64,000 nt of DNA, from positions 10,061,512 to 10,125,511 of the forward strand of contig NW_024037048.1 in assembly GCF_015706575.1 (NCBI RefSeq). The letters are read 5' to 3'. Position numbers and translations under genes: made by a program. A model generated the notes under the pieces. That model did no database searches. It was not told where the DNA came from and was given only the letters and a program-made list of their open reading frames with translations. This DNA is from Patiria miniata (lineage: Eukaryota; Echinodermata; Asteroidea; Valvatida; Asterinidae). Below, in pieces: positions 1 to 10,600 of the stretch (its first letter is position 1; each line of letters opens with the position of its first letter).

Positions 1-193
1 TTTGGATCGTGAGGGGAATCGTCTCACCGGTGGGGCATTTGATGAGGATCGTCAGAGACTTTGTTTGTATGATCTGCAGGAGAAAAAAAAAGAAATAAAT
101 CCTTCAGAATGTCACTTTAAGACTTTTGCCTGAACTCAGCAAGTTCAAATATGCATGGAGTGGAATTTTGTTTGGGGGGGGGGGATGGTGGCA

Positions 194-194
<1 letters not shown>

Positions 195-232
<38 letters not shown>
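195..232 (+). repeat. Poly-C run and other long homopolymers
   Basis: C-run here; comparable runs at 3178-3195 (T), 3391-3416 (A), 12055-12072 (G), 18415-18432 (G), 41397-41421 (C) and 63476-63488 (G). Their lengths are unreliable in most assemblies. The poly-Pro frame across this one is spurious. Confidence 0.9.
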
Positions 233-411
233 AAAGAGTCACCCCACCAAAAAAAAAGGCGGTTTCAAATATTTGGGTTTTTTTGAATGCCACTTATTGT
301 CAGTCCACCTATTGTATTTAAAAAATTTCATTCTAAAATATTCATCAATTATTTGTCAAAACACCTGAACACAGAAGGTTAAAAATAAGTAGAATTACAA
401 ATGTAGGCCAA

Positions 412-735
412 GTTTCTCTAAAGTCCCTTTCACTTCCTTTTTCCCGCCCGCCTCCATTTTCCCCCTTTTTTTCTCTCTTCAATTTATACATTTGCAATAC
501 ATTTTGCACATAATTGTCAATATATTGTCTTTTTATTTGTTTCCAATGAATTTGTAGCTGGCATGTAGAAAGGACTACGGCTTCTTAGGACACAATTTTG
601 TAGATCAGCAAAAGAGTCGAGAAAAATAGAAGAATCCATCTACCATCTTGGAAAATCCGCCATCTTTTGGGGGACAAAAAGAAGACGAAAAAAACGCCGG
701 CTTCCTTCATTTTTTCCGACCTTATTTTCTTCCGC
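412..735 (-). mobile_element. Harbinger-like MITE copy, intron of the ubiquitin-like gene
   Basis: Reverse-oriented relative of the element at 5303 (shared aattttgt, ggcgg and aatacattttgc segments, aggccaa start). Ends are worn. Confidence 0.55.
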
Positions 736-1054
736 TGGTTTTGTTTAACTTCTAACAATGAAGGATCTTTTATGTTGGATTCCTTAGTGACCCACACTAA
801 GGATGTGACTTTGCGTTTAAATTTGTTAACGTTTAGAAAAAAATTTAAGAACCGTTTTTCAACGTTTTAAACGTTTAGCCATTCACAAAGGCTAATGCAT
901 GTTCATTATGTTTGCAGACCAGCGTCATTGACATGATAAAAAAGCAGTGGTAGTCATTGAAAAAGTAAAAACTTAACCGTGTGCCCCAAATGTAATCAAG
1001 TTAAGTAATAAAGTACTTTGAAGGTTTTGTAAATTAAAAAGGTGCTATGCAGGT

Positions 1055-1575
1055 TTAAAGGGAATATACATCATTTGCTTTTGCTGTAATTTTCAGAAAT
1101 GGATGGAATTGGGGGGTTGGAAATATATAAGAAATATAGTTACACTGACTTTTTTGAGGTTTTGAGTTCGAAAATGCTATAAAACCAAGAAAAACAATCA
1201 TTTTCCTGTAGCCTGGTTCCCTGACTCCATATAAGAAGAAACAGAGCAGTTTAAATACATTGGGGAATTGTTAGGTCAGGGAACCAGTCTAGCTGGCTTG
1301 TACCCGTTCATAGGTGTGTAATCGATTGCAAACAAGTGCGATGGTCAATTGGGGCCAGTATTTGAAAAAAAACCAGTTTTTTCCAACGCTGATCGGCTGA
1401 TCAGCATTGGAAATTGATACAAAAATAGCACTTTTCTTGAAAATGACAGTATACCAGGTGCCATGATTTTACAGGATGCTTTACACTGTCATTCACTAAC
1501 AGTCCAGCAAGGTATTTCAAAATGATTTGGTAGTTTTATTTTTTGATGTTTGCAAATGTTGTATTTTCCCTTTAA
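1055..1575 (-). mobile_element. TTAA MITE family 1, copy a
   Basis: A short non-autonomous DNA transposon of about 520 bp flanked by TTAA (1055-1058 and 1572-1575), as in piggyBac or Kolobok elements. The ends are inverted repeats of about 24 bp (AGGGAATATACATCATTTGC at one end, AGGGAAAATACAACATTTGC at the other). Inside are an inverted pair GGTTCCCTGA / TCAGGGAACC and a GC-centred palindrome around CGATCAGCGTTGG. No coding capacity. Confidence 0.85.
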
Positions 1576-1751
1576 ATCAAAGGAAGACTGGGTGAACATA
1601 CAGGGTAGGTCCCTTCTTTATAATTCGGGTTTTCGTTTAAACATTTTTTGAAAATTTGTAAATGAATTTAGAATTGTTTTTGTTTAAATGTTTAAACGTC
1701 ACATCCGTTAACACACACATCCAAGTTTGAGTTCAAAACCTTTCAAGGCCT

Positions 1752-2024
1752 GGGCCCAATTTTCCGGCGCTGCTTAACAGTTAGCAGAAAAGTTGTGTTT
1801 AGCATAGCAGAAAATTTGCTAACCTTAAGCACTATTTCACGGCGTGGACGTGCTAACGGTCGCGCGTGCATGGAGATTTCTATTGTTACGTCACTAAGTT
1901 AAGCAAATTTTTCCTCTGAAGTAAGCGTGCCTTTTGCTGTGCTTATGCTTACAGTCTCCGTGAAATAGACGAAGGCTCTGTTAGCAGAAAATCGTGTGCT
2001 TAGCAGCGCCGTGAAATTGGGCCC
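1752..2024. mobile_element. MITE with GGGCCCAATTT ends
   Basis: Inverted ends GGGCCCAATTTTCCGGCGCT / AGCGCCGTGAAATTGGGCCC enclose a sequence rich in TTAGCAGAAAA in both orientations. 273 bp, in the intron of the ubiquitin-like gene. Superfamily not assigned. Confidence 0.75.
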
Positions 2025-2774
2025 TGATGGCCTTCGCCCTTGTTACTGGACTTCCTCTTCAACTTCCTGTGAAGCATGCGTAAATCTACAGGATATCCTT
2101 GCTGACAAACTATAGGAAATGAACTACGTGTACGTGCGATTTGACACAAATCTGAGTCACTGCACACACGAACACCATGTCCAAACTCTTGTCGATATTT
2201 TCTGAATTTAAATATCTTAAATAAAAAAGGACAGAATGTTGCAACATGACGCCACTTTTTTCCTTACATCTAGACAAAAGTCAGTCATTGTAAAAAATAT
2301 TGCAAATGAAAAGACATGAATCTGGGACAGAGAAACATTTCCAATTTTGTTAGAAAATACTTTCTTGACTCTCCATCATGTCCACAGACTTTGTACGCAA
2401 CAGCTGAGGTAGCACTGGATACTACACTCTTTCCAATGAAAAGACCAAAATATATACGGGAAAATTATAGGCCTATAAATATAATAAAATGAATAAATCA
2501 AGGGGCCTAACACTAAATGTAACAGTTTTAGCATTTTCAGGATATTTTGGTAGCGTTTGTTTCCATTTGACACCAGTGCAACAAATAAACATATCGTCAA
2601 AAACTGAAAAATGACAGTCTTCAGACTAGTAGTATTAGAAAACACAATTACAAACATTTTTTTTTATAACTTAAAACTCTTTAGAAGTTGCACTTAAAGT
2701 TTAATATTTCTGACAAATAAATGAAATGATGCTCGGGAAAGAATGTTGCATCCTAACACGACATTATTTTGTAA
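2025..2774. other. No recognised feature (intron of the ubiquitin-like gene)
   Basis: AT-rich sequence without coding similarity or repeats I recognise on either strand; short frames only. Confidence 0.4.
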
Positions 2775-2993
2775 AAATGTTGTCCGACCAGCGTTGGAAA
2801 TAGATACAAAAATAGCACTTTTCGTGAAACTGACAGCACACCAATGCCATGATTTGACAGGATGCTTTGGACTGTCGTACCAGTGTCTATCAAATATCAA
2901 ATCATAGTCCAGTAGTACTACAGGTAACTTCGTGATAATTTGGAAGCCTAGTTTTGTTTTTGGATGTTTGCAAATATTCCCTTGAAAATTGAA
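2775..2993 (-). mobile_element. TTAA MITE family 1, partial copy b
   Basis: Matches the half of family 1 from the central palindrome (gaccagcgttgg) to the gcaaatattccctt end. The other half is missing or unrecognisable. It lies in the intron of the ubiquitin-like gene. Confidence 0.7.
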
Positions 2994-3107
2994 AACCGTG
3001 GAGACATAGACCAACAATTATCAGATTAGTAACAAAATATGTATAACTTAATCTTCCTCTTTCATGTCTTTATCCAACATGTTTACAATAAAAAAAAACC
3101 TCAATCA

Positions 3108-3383
3108 TAAGGCAAAATAAAAAAAAAAACATGTTTAGCGTCCTGCCTCTTTGACAAAAAGGAAAGAGGAGGCCCTTTTTTTTTTTTTTTTTTTTCTTCA
3201 AAATGGCCGCCCGACACATTTTTCAAGACAACGCGGCCGGGCTATTTTTCAAGATGGTTACCAGCTTTTTCCAAAATGGCCGCCACTTGGACTCATTGAC
3301 TATTTCCACAGCTTTATACACGGTATAAAAGTCTAAAAATACGATTTCTTTCGTCAGAGATCGTTAAAATTTATCAATTTTTG

Positions 3384-3419
<36 letters not shown>

Positions 3420-3484
3420 AGGCGGCCTCTAAAAAGGAAGCGGGCGGGGACGCTAAACATGTTTTTTTTTTTTACTTCGCCTAA
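3108..3484. mobile_element. PIF/Harbinger-like MITE
   Basis: TAA target duplication (3108-3110, 3482-3484) and long inverted ends sharing ACATGTTTAGCGTCC, after GGC and an A-run. TWA duplications with G-rich ends are characteristic of the PIF/Harbinger superfamily. It lies about 80 bp inside the first intron of the ubiquitin-like gene. Confidence 0.8.
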
Positions 3485-3566
3485 AATAGTCATGAATGCA
3501 TACCAAGTAATAAAGTTAAGTTTCTGACATATTACTCAAATGAAATTCGCCAATCAACAGACTTAC

Positions 3567-3782
3567 GTCAGCTTTTAGAATAGTCTCCGGTCGAACTCCG
3601 AGATAGTCCATGGTGTGATCTTTGTTGAGCACCTTGCCCGTGTATTTCAGCCGTAAACAGCTCGCAGACACCCCTTCCTCCGTCGCGACCTTCTCGCACA
3701 CGGCTCGTACCGTCTCGTAGGCCGACACGGGCATGTGGAAAACACGACCCGAAGTCAACTTAATGTACACATCGAGCAACAT
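3567..3782 (-). CDS. First coding exon of an unassigned gene with an N-terminal ubiquitin-like domain
   Basis: The minus-strand reading frame opens with MLLDVYIKLTSGRVFHMPVS and ends KPETIL-like sequence (RPETILKAD) at a good donor (GAC|gtaagt, 3566-3561), giving 72 residues in phase 0. The pattern follows a ubiquitin fold: strand 1 (DVYIKL), strand 2 (RVFHMPV), helix (ETVRAVCEKVATEEGV), strand 3 with LKYTGKVL matching ubiquitin LIFAGKQL, then TMDYLGVRPETIL matching TLSDYNIQKESTL. A C-terminal GG is absent, so this is a domain within a larger protein rather than a conjugated modifier. I cannot name the gene. Later exons were not found in 1-3500 and may lie outside the window. Confidence 0.72.
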
Positions 3783-4545
3783 TTTTGTAGCCTCAAGTTA
3801 CGCCAAAGGTGTTAGTGATGTTTTCGAACTGGTTGCACTTCCAGATTCTGAAGGGAAGCGGCCAAAATCCGTGTTTTTGTAGACGGATGTGTTGGAAGTG
3901 TTGCTCCATTTTGGGAACCTCCAGTTTTAAAGTGGAAGCCCTGTGCTATATTTAGCAGCCAATCAGAAACGTCGATAGGATAGATGATGTCATTCCCAAA
4001 ATAGACATACACCTCAAACTGTTGTTGTGGGTGGGGCTACTTCGTGATGTTGTGACGATTTTGAGGGTTAAAATTGACCAACGAAGTATTTATTTTCTCT
4101 ACTTTATCAGTAGTGATAAATAAAAATAATTAAATAGCACTTCCTCCATGATTCAACGTGCAATTAAATTGCCAGCCCGATCCCCGCCCCCGCCCCACCC
4201 CCCAAAAAAACAAATTCGGCCACCAAAATATACAGCACTAGGGTATTTTTTCTCTCTGGGTTGTTTAATATCACTAAATTTTAATATCTACGTTTTCCAA
4301 TTCTGTTTCGACATAATTTTTCGACTTCTTATAAGTTTTGACAGTAATGCATGGTCACCTAGTCTGACATTTAAACCCGCTGGAAAAAGAATGGCACTCT
4401 TGCGACCGCACTTGCCAAATATCATCGATAGAGGGCGCAAGTTAGGGAAAATGGACGCCGACACGAGATGAAGCCCGCGGTCTGATCGCCTACTTTCAGC
4501 TACATTTCACGACGAATCGCTCGCAATTTCATGATTTTTACCGCC
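3783..4545. promoter_or_regulatory. Shared intergenic region and likely bidirectional promoter
   Basis: The minus-strand ubiquitin-like gene starts at 3782 and INTS3 at 4546, head to head, so promoters of both must lie here or in undetected upstream exons. Seen inside: an AGCCAATCAG CCAAT box near 3955-3964, an AT-rich middle (4080-4140), and a C-run at 4186-4207. The last 150 bp before the INTS3 start are more GC-balanced with CpGs. No TATA box is evident. Transcription start sites cannot be fixed from sequence alone. Confidence 0.55.
4391..4471 (+). other. Upstream ORF in the putative INTS3 5' leader
   Basis: ATGs at 4391 and 4451 are in the same frame and share a TGA at 4469-4471. Both have A at -3 and G at +4, a strong initiation context. 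The shorter version encodes only MDADTR. It could restrain INTS3 translation if transcription starts upstream; that is inference. Confidence 0.4.
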
Positions 4546-4614
4546 ATGGAGGAAGCAAAGAAATCAAAACTGTTCATCGCTTCAGCCATTGAGCTGAGAG
4601 ATGACCTTGAGGAG
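4546..4614 (+). CDS. INTS3: INTS3 exon 1 (residues 1-23)
   Basis: Starts MEEAKKSK and ends RDDLEE, matching the human LDAKDELEER stretch. The initiation site reads ccgccATGg. The donor is GAG|gtatta, the weakest in the gene because it lacks the usual G at +5. Phase 0. Confidence 0.88.
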
Positions 4615-7600
4615 GTATTATTTTCGATATTGGTCTCGTGTTGGTCAAGCATGATAATGGGCAATTCGGTCGCCATAAACTTTGTGTATGCTGGCATCAG
4701 GCTGTTGAGTTTTGTGTTGTTACCCATTTATAAACAGCTGCGCGCTGCGCGGCCTGTGTGGTGAATTTTGCGAGCAACTTTTTTTTTACATTTTGCGAAA
4801 ACAAAAGGTTAAACCAGGAAACAAGTTTGTAATTTTAGAGTATGATATTGATATGGATACAAATTTTAATGACTAAAATTATTTGGCTATTTCCTAGCCC
4901 ATTTTGGCATGTTTGGGAAATTTCGGTTTGACCCTTTTTTGTTGTTGTTGAGGGAGATTGGTTTGTTTATTTTCTTTGGTTTATTCTTGAGAATTGGTTG
5001 AGCCCTACCTTTCAGAACAAGATTTTGGTTGCTGTTTTCACTATCACATCATTTAAATTATAATATTAATACTATTAAATCGTCATGACTGTAATTGTAA
5101 ACCTAAGAAAAAGCTGTCAAATTTTATCTTGTTAAAAGTGCCAGATCTGTGAACATGGTGAAAGTTTGCTTTTTAAATTTTAATTGGGGGGGGGGGTGGG
5201 GTGGGGACTAGTACTTGTAATAGGTGTGTAGGTTGACTTTATTTGTCCAAAATATTTTTAAAAGAATGACATTCAGTTTTTAAGGAGCCTGGGAAAGTAA
5301 AACCTGCTCAGGCCAAATTAAAAAAAAATCTTGTCCAGCCTTTAAAAAAAAGGAGGCAGGCGCTTTTTTTCCTTCCTCTTTTTTTCCCCCAGATTTTTTC
5401 CAAGATGGCGGATGGATTCTTCCATTTTTTTTTACTCTTGTGCCGATACAAAATTGTGTCCAAAGGAGCCGTAACCCTTTCTACATTAGCATCTATTTTG
5501 TCAGAAACAATAAGAAGACACTTTGTTGGCAATATATTAAAATGTATTGCAAATGTACAAATTAAAAAATAAATATAAAGGAGGCGGTTGTGAAAGTAGA
5601 AGTGGGCGGGGACAAGAAATTGGTTAATTTTTTTCTACATTTCCTTAAATGTTTTAGTGGATGATTTTACTATCATTTACTAGAATTGATTTAATGAGTT
5701 TACATATGTATTCCCCCTTGTTTTCTGTTTCGTGTTTTTTTTTTAGAAAATGGAGAAAGGTTACGAGTTTGTTACCAAGGTGATGGGAAGCTCATCTGAG
5801 AGGGAGGCTCACGATTCCTTAAATGCGGTGGTGAGTACGAACAAAAATCCATCCAATAATTCAACCTAGGCTTTATTTTTTTTCTCACTGAGACAAAAAG
5901 TTGGTAGAAAACTTAAGTTAAAATTTGACTTGAGAGCTAACATGATCGCTTATACTCAGAATTGCATTTTTGAATCGTGGAAGTTTTGCAAGTTTTATAT
6001 TCTGCTAGCTGCTGGCTTCAAATGAAACGAAAGCTGGATGCCTTTGACACAAAGGCCCTCTGCCGTATCAAAGGTATTAATTGGCAGGATTTTGTGAGTA
6101 ACAGAGATCTCCGTCTTCTCACCAATCAACCTCCGGTCTCGTATCTCATCTTCGCTTCACGTCTTCGGCTGTTTGTGCATGTTGCTCGAACCGATCAACG
6201 GATGGAGCCTGCCCTTCTGCTGAAGGAGCATGCCCTTAACTGGCCCCATCCAAGAGGTCGCCCCATTTGCGTTGGACGGACAACTTAGAGGAAGACCTTA
6301 GGGCACTGGGGCTGAATCTGTCAGCCGGTTGGAGACTTGCCCAGAACCGGCTGGACTGGAAACTGCATTGTCGAGACGCTACGCTCTTCCCGAGCATGCG
6401 GAATTGATGATGATGATGATGGCTTAAAATGCCAATTGTGGAGTTTAGGACACCTCAGTCTTTTCATTCTTATAAAGATTTTGTCGCTCCAAAATGGCAT
6501 TTACAACCTCAGGCAAAACGTGTATTTTAAAAAAATTCTGAACGGTCTTTTGGGAGAAAACGCGACTTCTTTAACCTGATATTCCAGTTGCGACCGTGCG
6601 TATCGACATACTCATGATACACACACGGCTGTCGCCATGTTTGTTTTCAGTGTTCTCCTTTGTCGCCATCGTCGTTTTTGCCTCTTAATTTCCCTCGAAA
6701 ATCAAAACCCTGCCCTCCTTCCACAAAATTAATCTTTCAGTTAGGCCAAGTAAACAAAAACAGTTGATTGTCCCCACCCGCATCCTATTTTTTATTTGTT
6801 ATTTTTTTTCCTCACCTCCTTGTATTTCGCTTGACTAAAATACATAGAACATGTTTAACATGAGTATTTTGACTCTACTTACTATTAGGATAGCTAATTA
6901 AAAGCTGGCGGTAATTTTGAACTGAAGTTGGCACCATTTTTAATTAATACTTGGCGGCCATCTTGGAAACAAAATAAAAAAAAAAAAAACCAAAAGGCCC
7001 TCATCCTCCTCATTTTGCAAAAACCCGGGAGATCAACTGGTTTTTTTTTTACTTGGCCTTATTCAACATGGTTCATTGTCATATAGGTAAGTCCCAAAAG
7101 TTAAAGAGTAGATTTTCGGTCTCTTGTTTTAATGGGGTTGTAACTCCACAATCTCCCTTAAAACAGGAGATTTTTTTGGGGGGGTTACTATTAGTATTTT
7201 GTTTCTGGATGCCTGTTTTAATTCTCTGTCACAGAGTCGGTCTCATAATTGTAAACCTAAAAGTGTTTTGGTTTAAAAAAATTTACATTATTTTTTCGTC
7301 AACAGGTTTGTAAAGGGATGAAAGAACACGAAGATATCACATTAGGACTCCTGTACAGTATCTTGACTAGCCCGACCACTGCTCCAAAGGTAGAAACAGA
7401 TTCTTATTTGTATTTATTTATTTTTTATTTAAATCCATCGTTATCCCTACCCTTCCCAAATCTTTCAAAATCCTCTTTGCAAAATGGAGGATTTTGCAGG
7501 ATTGAGGCTATATGGCAAAAACGTGTGGCAGATTTTGGAGGATGCACTGTGTCAAGGTCTTGGGCCGGGCCTTGTGTTGTTTATGCTCAGCCGTGCATGA

Positions 7601-10600
7601 ATATTTAGGCCTAGATTATACCTGAAATCCTCCGCACTGCTCCAGGATGTCACTGGCTCTGCCTTAACATATTGACAGTGATTGCTGGAGGATTTTGCAG
7701 GATTGAGGCAGTGGTCACCCCACCATGGACCGCACTCAAGAAATAACGGGGGATTTTGCAGGATTGAGGTTGCATCCTAGCAAAAATGTCCAGGGAGTTA
7801 GGGTTAAATTTGGTTCCTTTTTGATATCATAATGTTGTAATGTCGAGACTTAGCATGCAGTGCCTATACATTTTATTTCAAGTAATTGCAAAAACCTCGT
7901 TGCCTTTTTTACATGGAGGCAGTTGGAGGATTTTACAAGATTGAGGTTGCATCCTAGCAAAAATGCCTAGGGAGTTAGAGTTAAATTTTGTTCCTTTTTA
8001 CCATCATAATGTTGTAATGTCGAGACTTACATGCAGTGCCTATAAATTTTATTTTAATGAATTGCCAAAACCTTGTATTAAACCATTTGTTTTCATCTTT
8101 TCTGTTGTAGACTTATCGAGACTTGGCACTTATATCCAGAGATGGGTTGTCCGTTGCTTGGACCAAACTGAATCAGATCGTCGTCGATAAATACACAAAG
8201 CTTCAAGATGGCGTCCGGACGCAGGTAGGCAAACTATGTTTCTCTATTCAGTCGCAACCATCATAAGTCCATCCCAAGTCCATCCCAAGTCCATCCCAAG
8301 TCCATCACAAGTCCAACACAAGCCCATCACAAGTCCATCACAAGCCTATCACAAGTCCATTCCAAGTCCATCACAAGCCCATCACAAGCCCATCAGAAGC
8401 CCATCCAAAGTCCATCCCAAGTCCATCATCAGAAATCCATTACAAGCCCGTCACAAGTCCAATCACAAGCCCGTCACAAGTCCATCACAAGTCCATCACA
8501 AGTCCATCACAAGCCCATCACAAGCCCATCACAAGCCCATCACAAGTCCATCACAAGCCCATCACATGTCCATCACAAATCCATCACAAGCCCATCACAA
8601 GTCCATCACAAGCCCATCACAAGCCCATCACAAACCCATCACAAGCCCATCACAAATCCACCAAAGCCCATCACAAGTCCACCAAACCCCATCACAAGTC
8701 CATCACAAGTCCATCACAAGCCCATCACAAGCCCATCACAAGCCAATCACAAACCCATCACAAGTCCATCACAAGTCCATCACAAGCCCATCCCAAGTCC
8801 ATCACAAGCCCATCACAAGTCCATCACAAGCCCATCACAAGCCCATCACAAGTCCATCACAAGCCCATCACAAGCCCATCACAAGTCCACACAGTTAAAA
8901 AATACAGCAAAACACTCCATATTGATCTGTGCTCGTAAATTTTAACTGGCGCACTCTGCATGCAACTTTTGAACGGTGCTGCACACAGTTGCAGCTGGCA
9001 GGTTCGAATATCCAAATATTCAGTCAAACACAGTACGAGTAATCGCATACAAAATTATTAGAAAATAACAGCCCTACAATTATTATATTTGACAATTCCA
9101 AATTGCAATATTCGGCTAAATATATTTGTCCTATTTTGGTTCATTGATCGATCTGTTCTTTGATTTGATTGGTCGCAGCTTGTATGGGTAACCAAGGAGA
9201 TGGTGAAGAATTCAGTCACAGGTGTGGTCAACGTCTGCTCCTCGCTAATAAAACAGATCGCTGGTAAGGTTCTATCCGTAACTTTGGCGGAAGTTTTCCT
9301 TTTTGGCCTACCCCATGTGATAACGTTAGCCGATGTACTTTCGTTGAGATTAAAGGGAAAATACAACATTTGCAAACATCAAAAAATAAAACTATTAAAT
9401 CATTTTGAAATACCTTGCTGGACTGTTAGTGAATGACAGTGTAAAGCATCCTGTAAAATCATGGCACCTGGTATACTGTCATTTTCAAGAAAAGTGGTAT
9501 TTTTGTATCAATTTCCAACGCTGATCGGCCGATCAGCGTTGGAAAAAACTGGCTTTTTTTCAAATACTGGCCCCAATTGACCATCGCACTTGTTTGCAAT
9601 CGATTACAAACCTATGAACGGGTACGAGCCAGCTAGACTGGTTCCCTGACCTTACAATTCCCCAATGTATGTAAACTGCTCTGTTTCTTCTTATATGGAG
9701 TCAGGGAACCAGACTAAAGGAAAACGATTGTTTTTCTTGGTTTTTATAGCATTTTCGAACCCAAAACCTCAAAAAAGTCAGTGTAACTATATTTGCTATA
9801 TATTTCCAACCCCCCAATTCCATCAATTTCTGAAAATTACAGCAAAAGCAAATGATGTATATTCCCTTTAACCCTACTAGTGGAAAGTCAATATTCAGAG
9901 CAATGTGTAAAACCCTTTAAAACCTTGCAGGCCAGTTTCAGTTAAGGAGAATACACAAGAAAGTGTGGATTCGTAAGTCCGAGTGAATTCGTAAATTAGG
10001 AATCCACACTTGCGAGTGTATTCTCCGACTTAAACCATTGCGTCAAAAGAAGTATTGTCATTAACAGTCCAGTGAGTGGAGATGAAAAGATTTGCATATC
10101 TCGTGTCGAGTCGTGGCCATTAGGCCAAAAAAAAAATAAGTCGGTCTCTGGTCAGCGCGCGCGTCGATTTTCATCATGCGCATCGATCTTTTTTTTTCTT
10201 CAAAACGTTCCGCGGTAGCTCCAACAGCGCCCTCTATTTCTGCACCTCCTCAATTTTTTTTACCAAAGAGCACCAAGGAATGGGAAATTGCACCAAGGCA
10301 AATGATCGAAAGCACCAAGGCAAATTATGGAGGACACCAATGTACATGAGGACACCAAAAAAGCAAAATAGTACCCACCTTGTCTGTACAATCCAAGCTT
10401 GAAGAAAAAAAAGAAAAAAGCAAAAAAAAGAAAAAAAAGCCACGTGGCCGCGTCAATTCCGGAACTTTGGTCTGACCAGAGACCGAATATTTTTTTTTTG
10501 GCCTTAGGGTGATTTACAAGGGAGTTTTTCGAGGCTCTTATATGTAATGAAGCATTGTGGCGTGTTTAGCATGTGTATCGCCACACCCGTACAACCAAGT

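Noticed and set aside
126-368. Frame with a run of Pro
   Set aside because: Produced by a C homopolymer; no conserved residues around it.
4531-4545. INTS3 start five codons earlier
   Set aside because: In frame, but the context is poor (T at -3) while the ATG at 4546 has a strong one.
8236-8898. Open frame of 220 codons rich in Ser, His, Pro and Gln
   Set aside because: It is the 11-bp minisatellite read in one frame; a repeat whose length times three is a whole number of codons stays open by itself.
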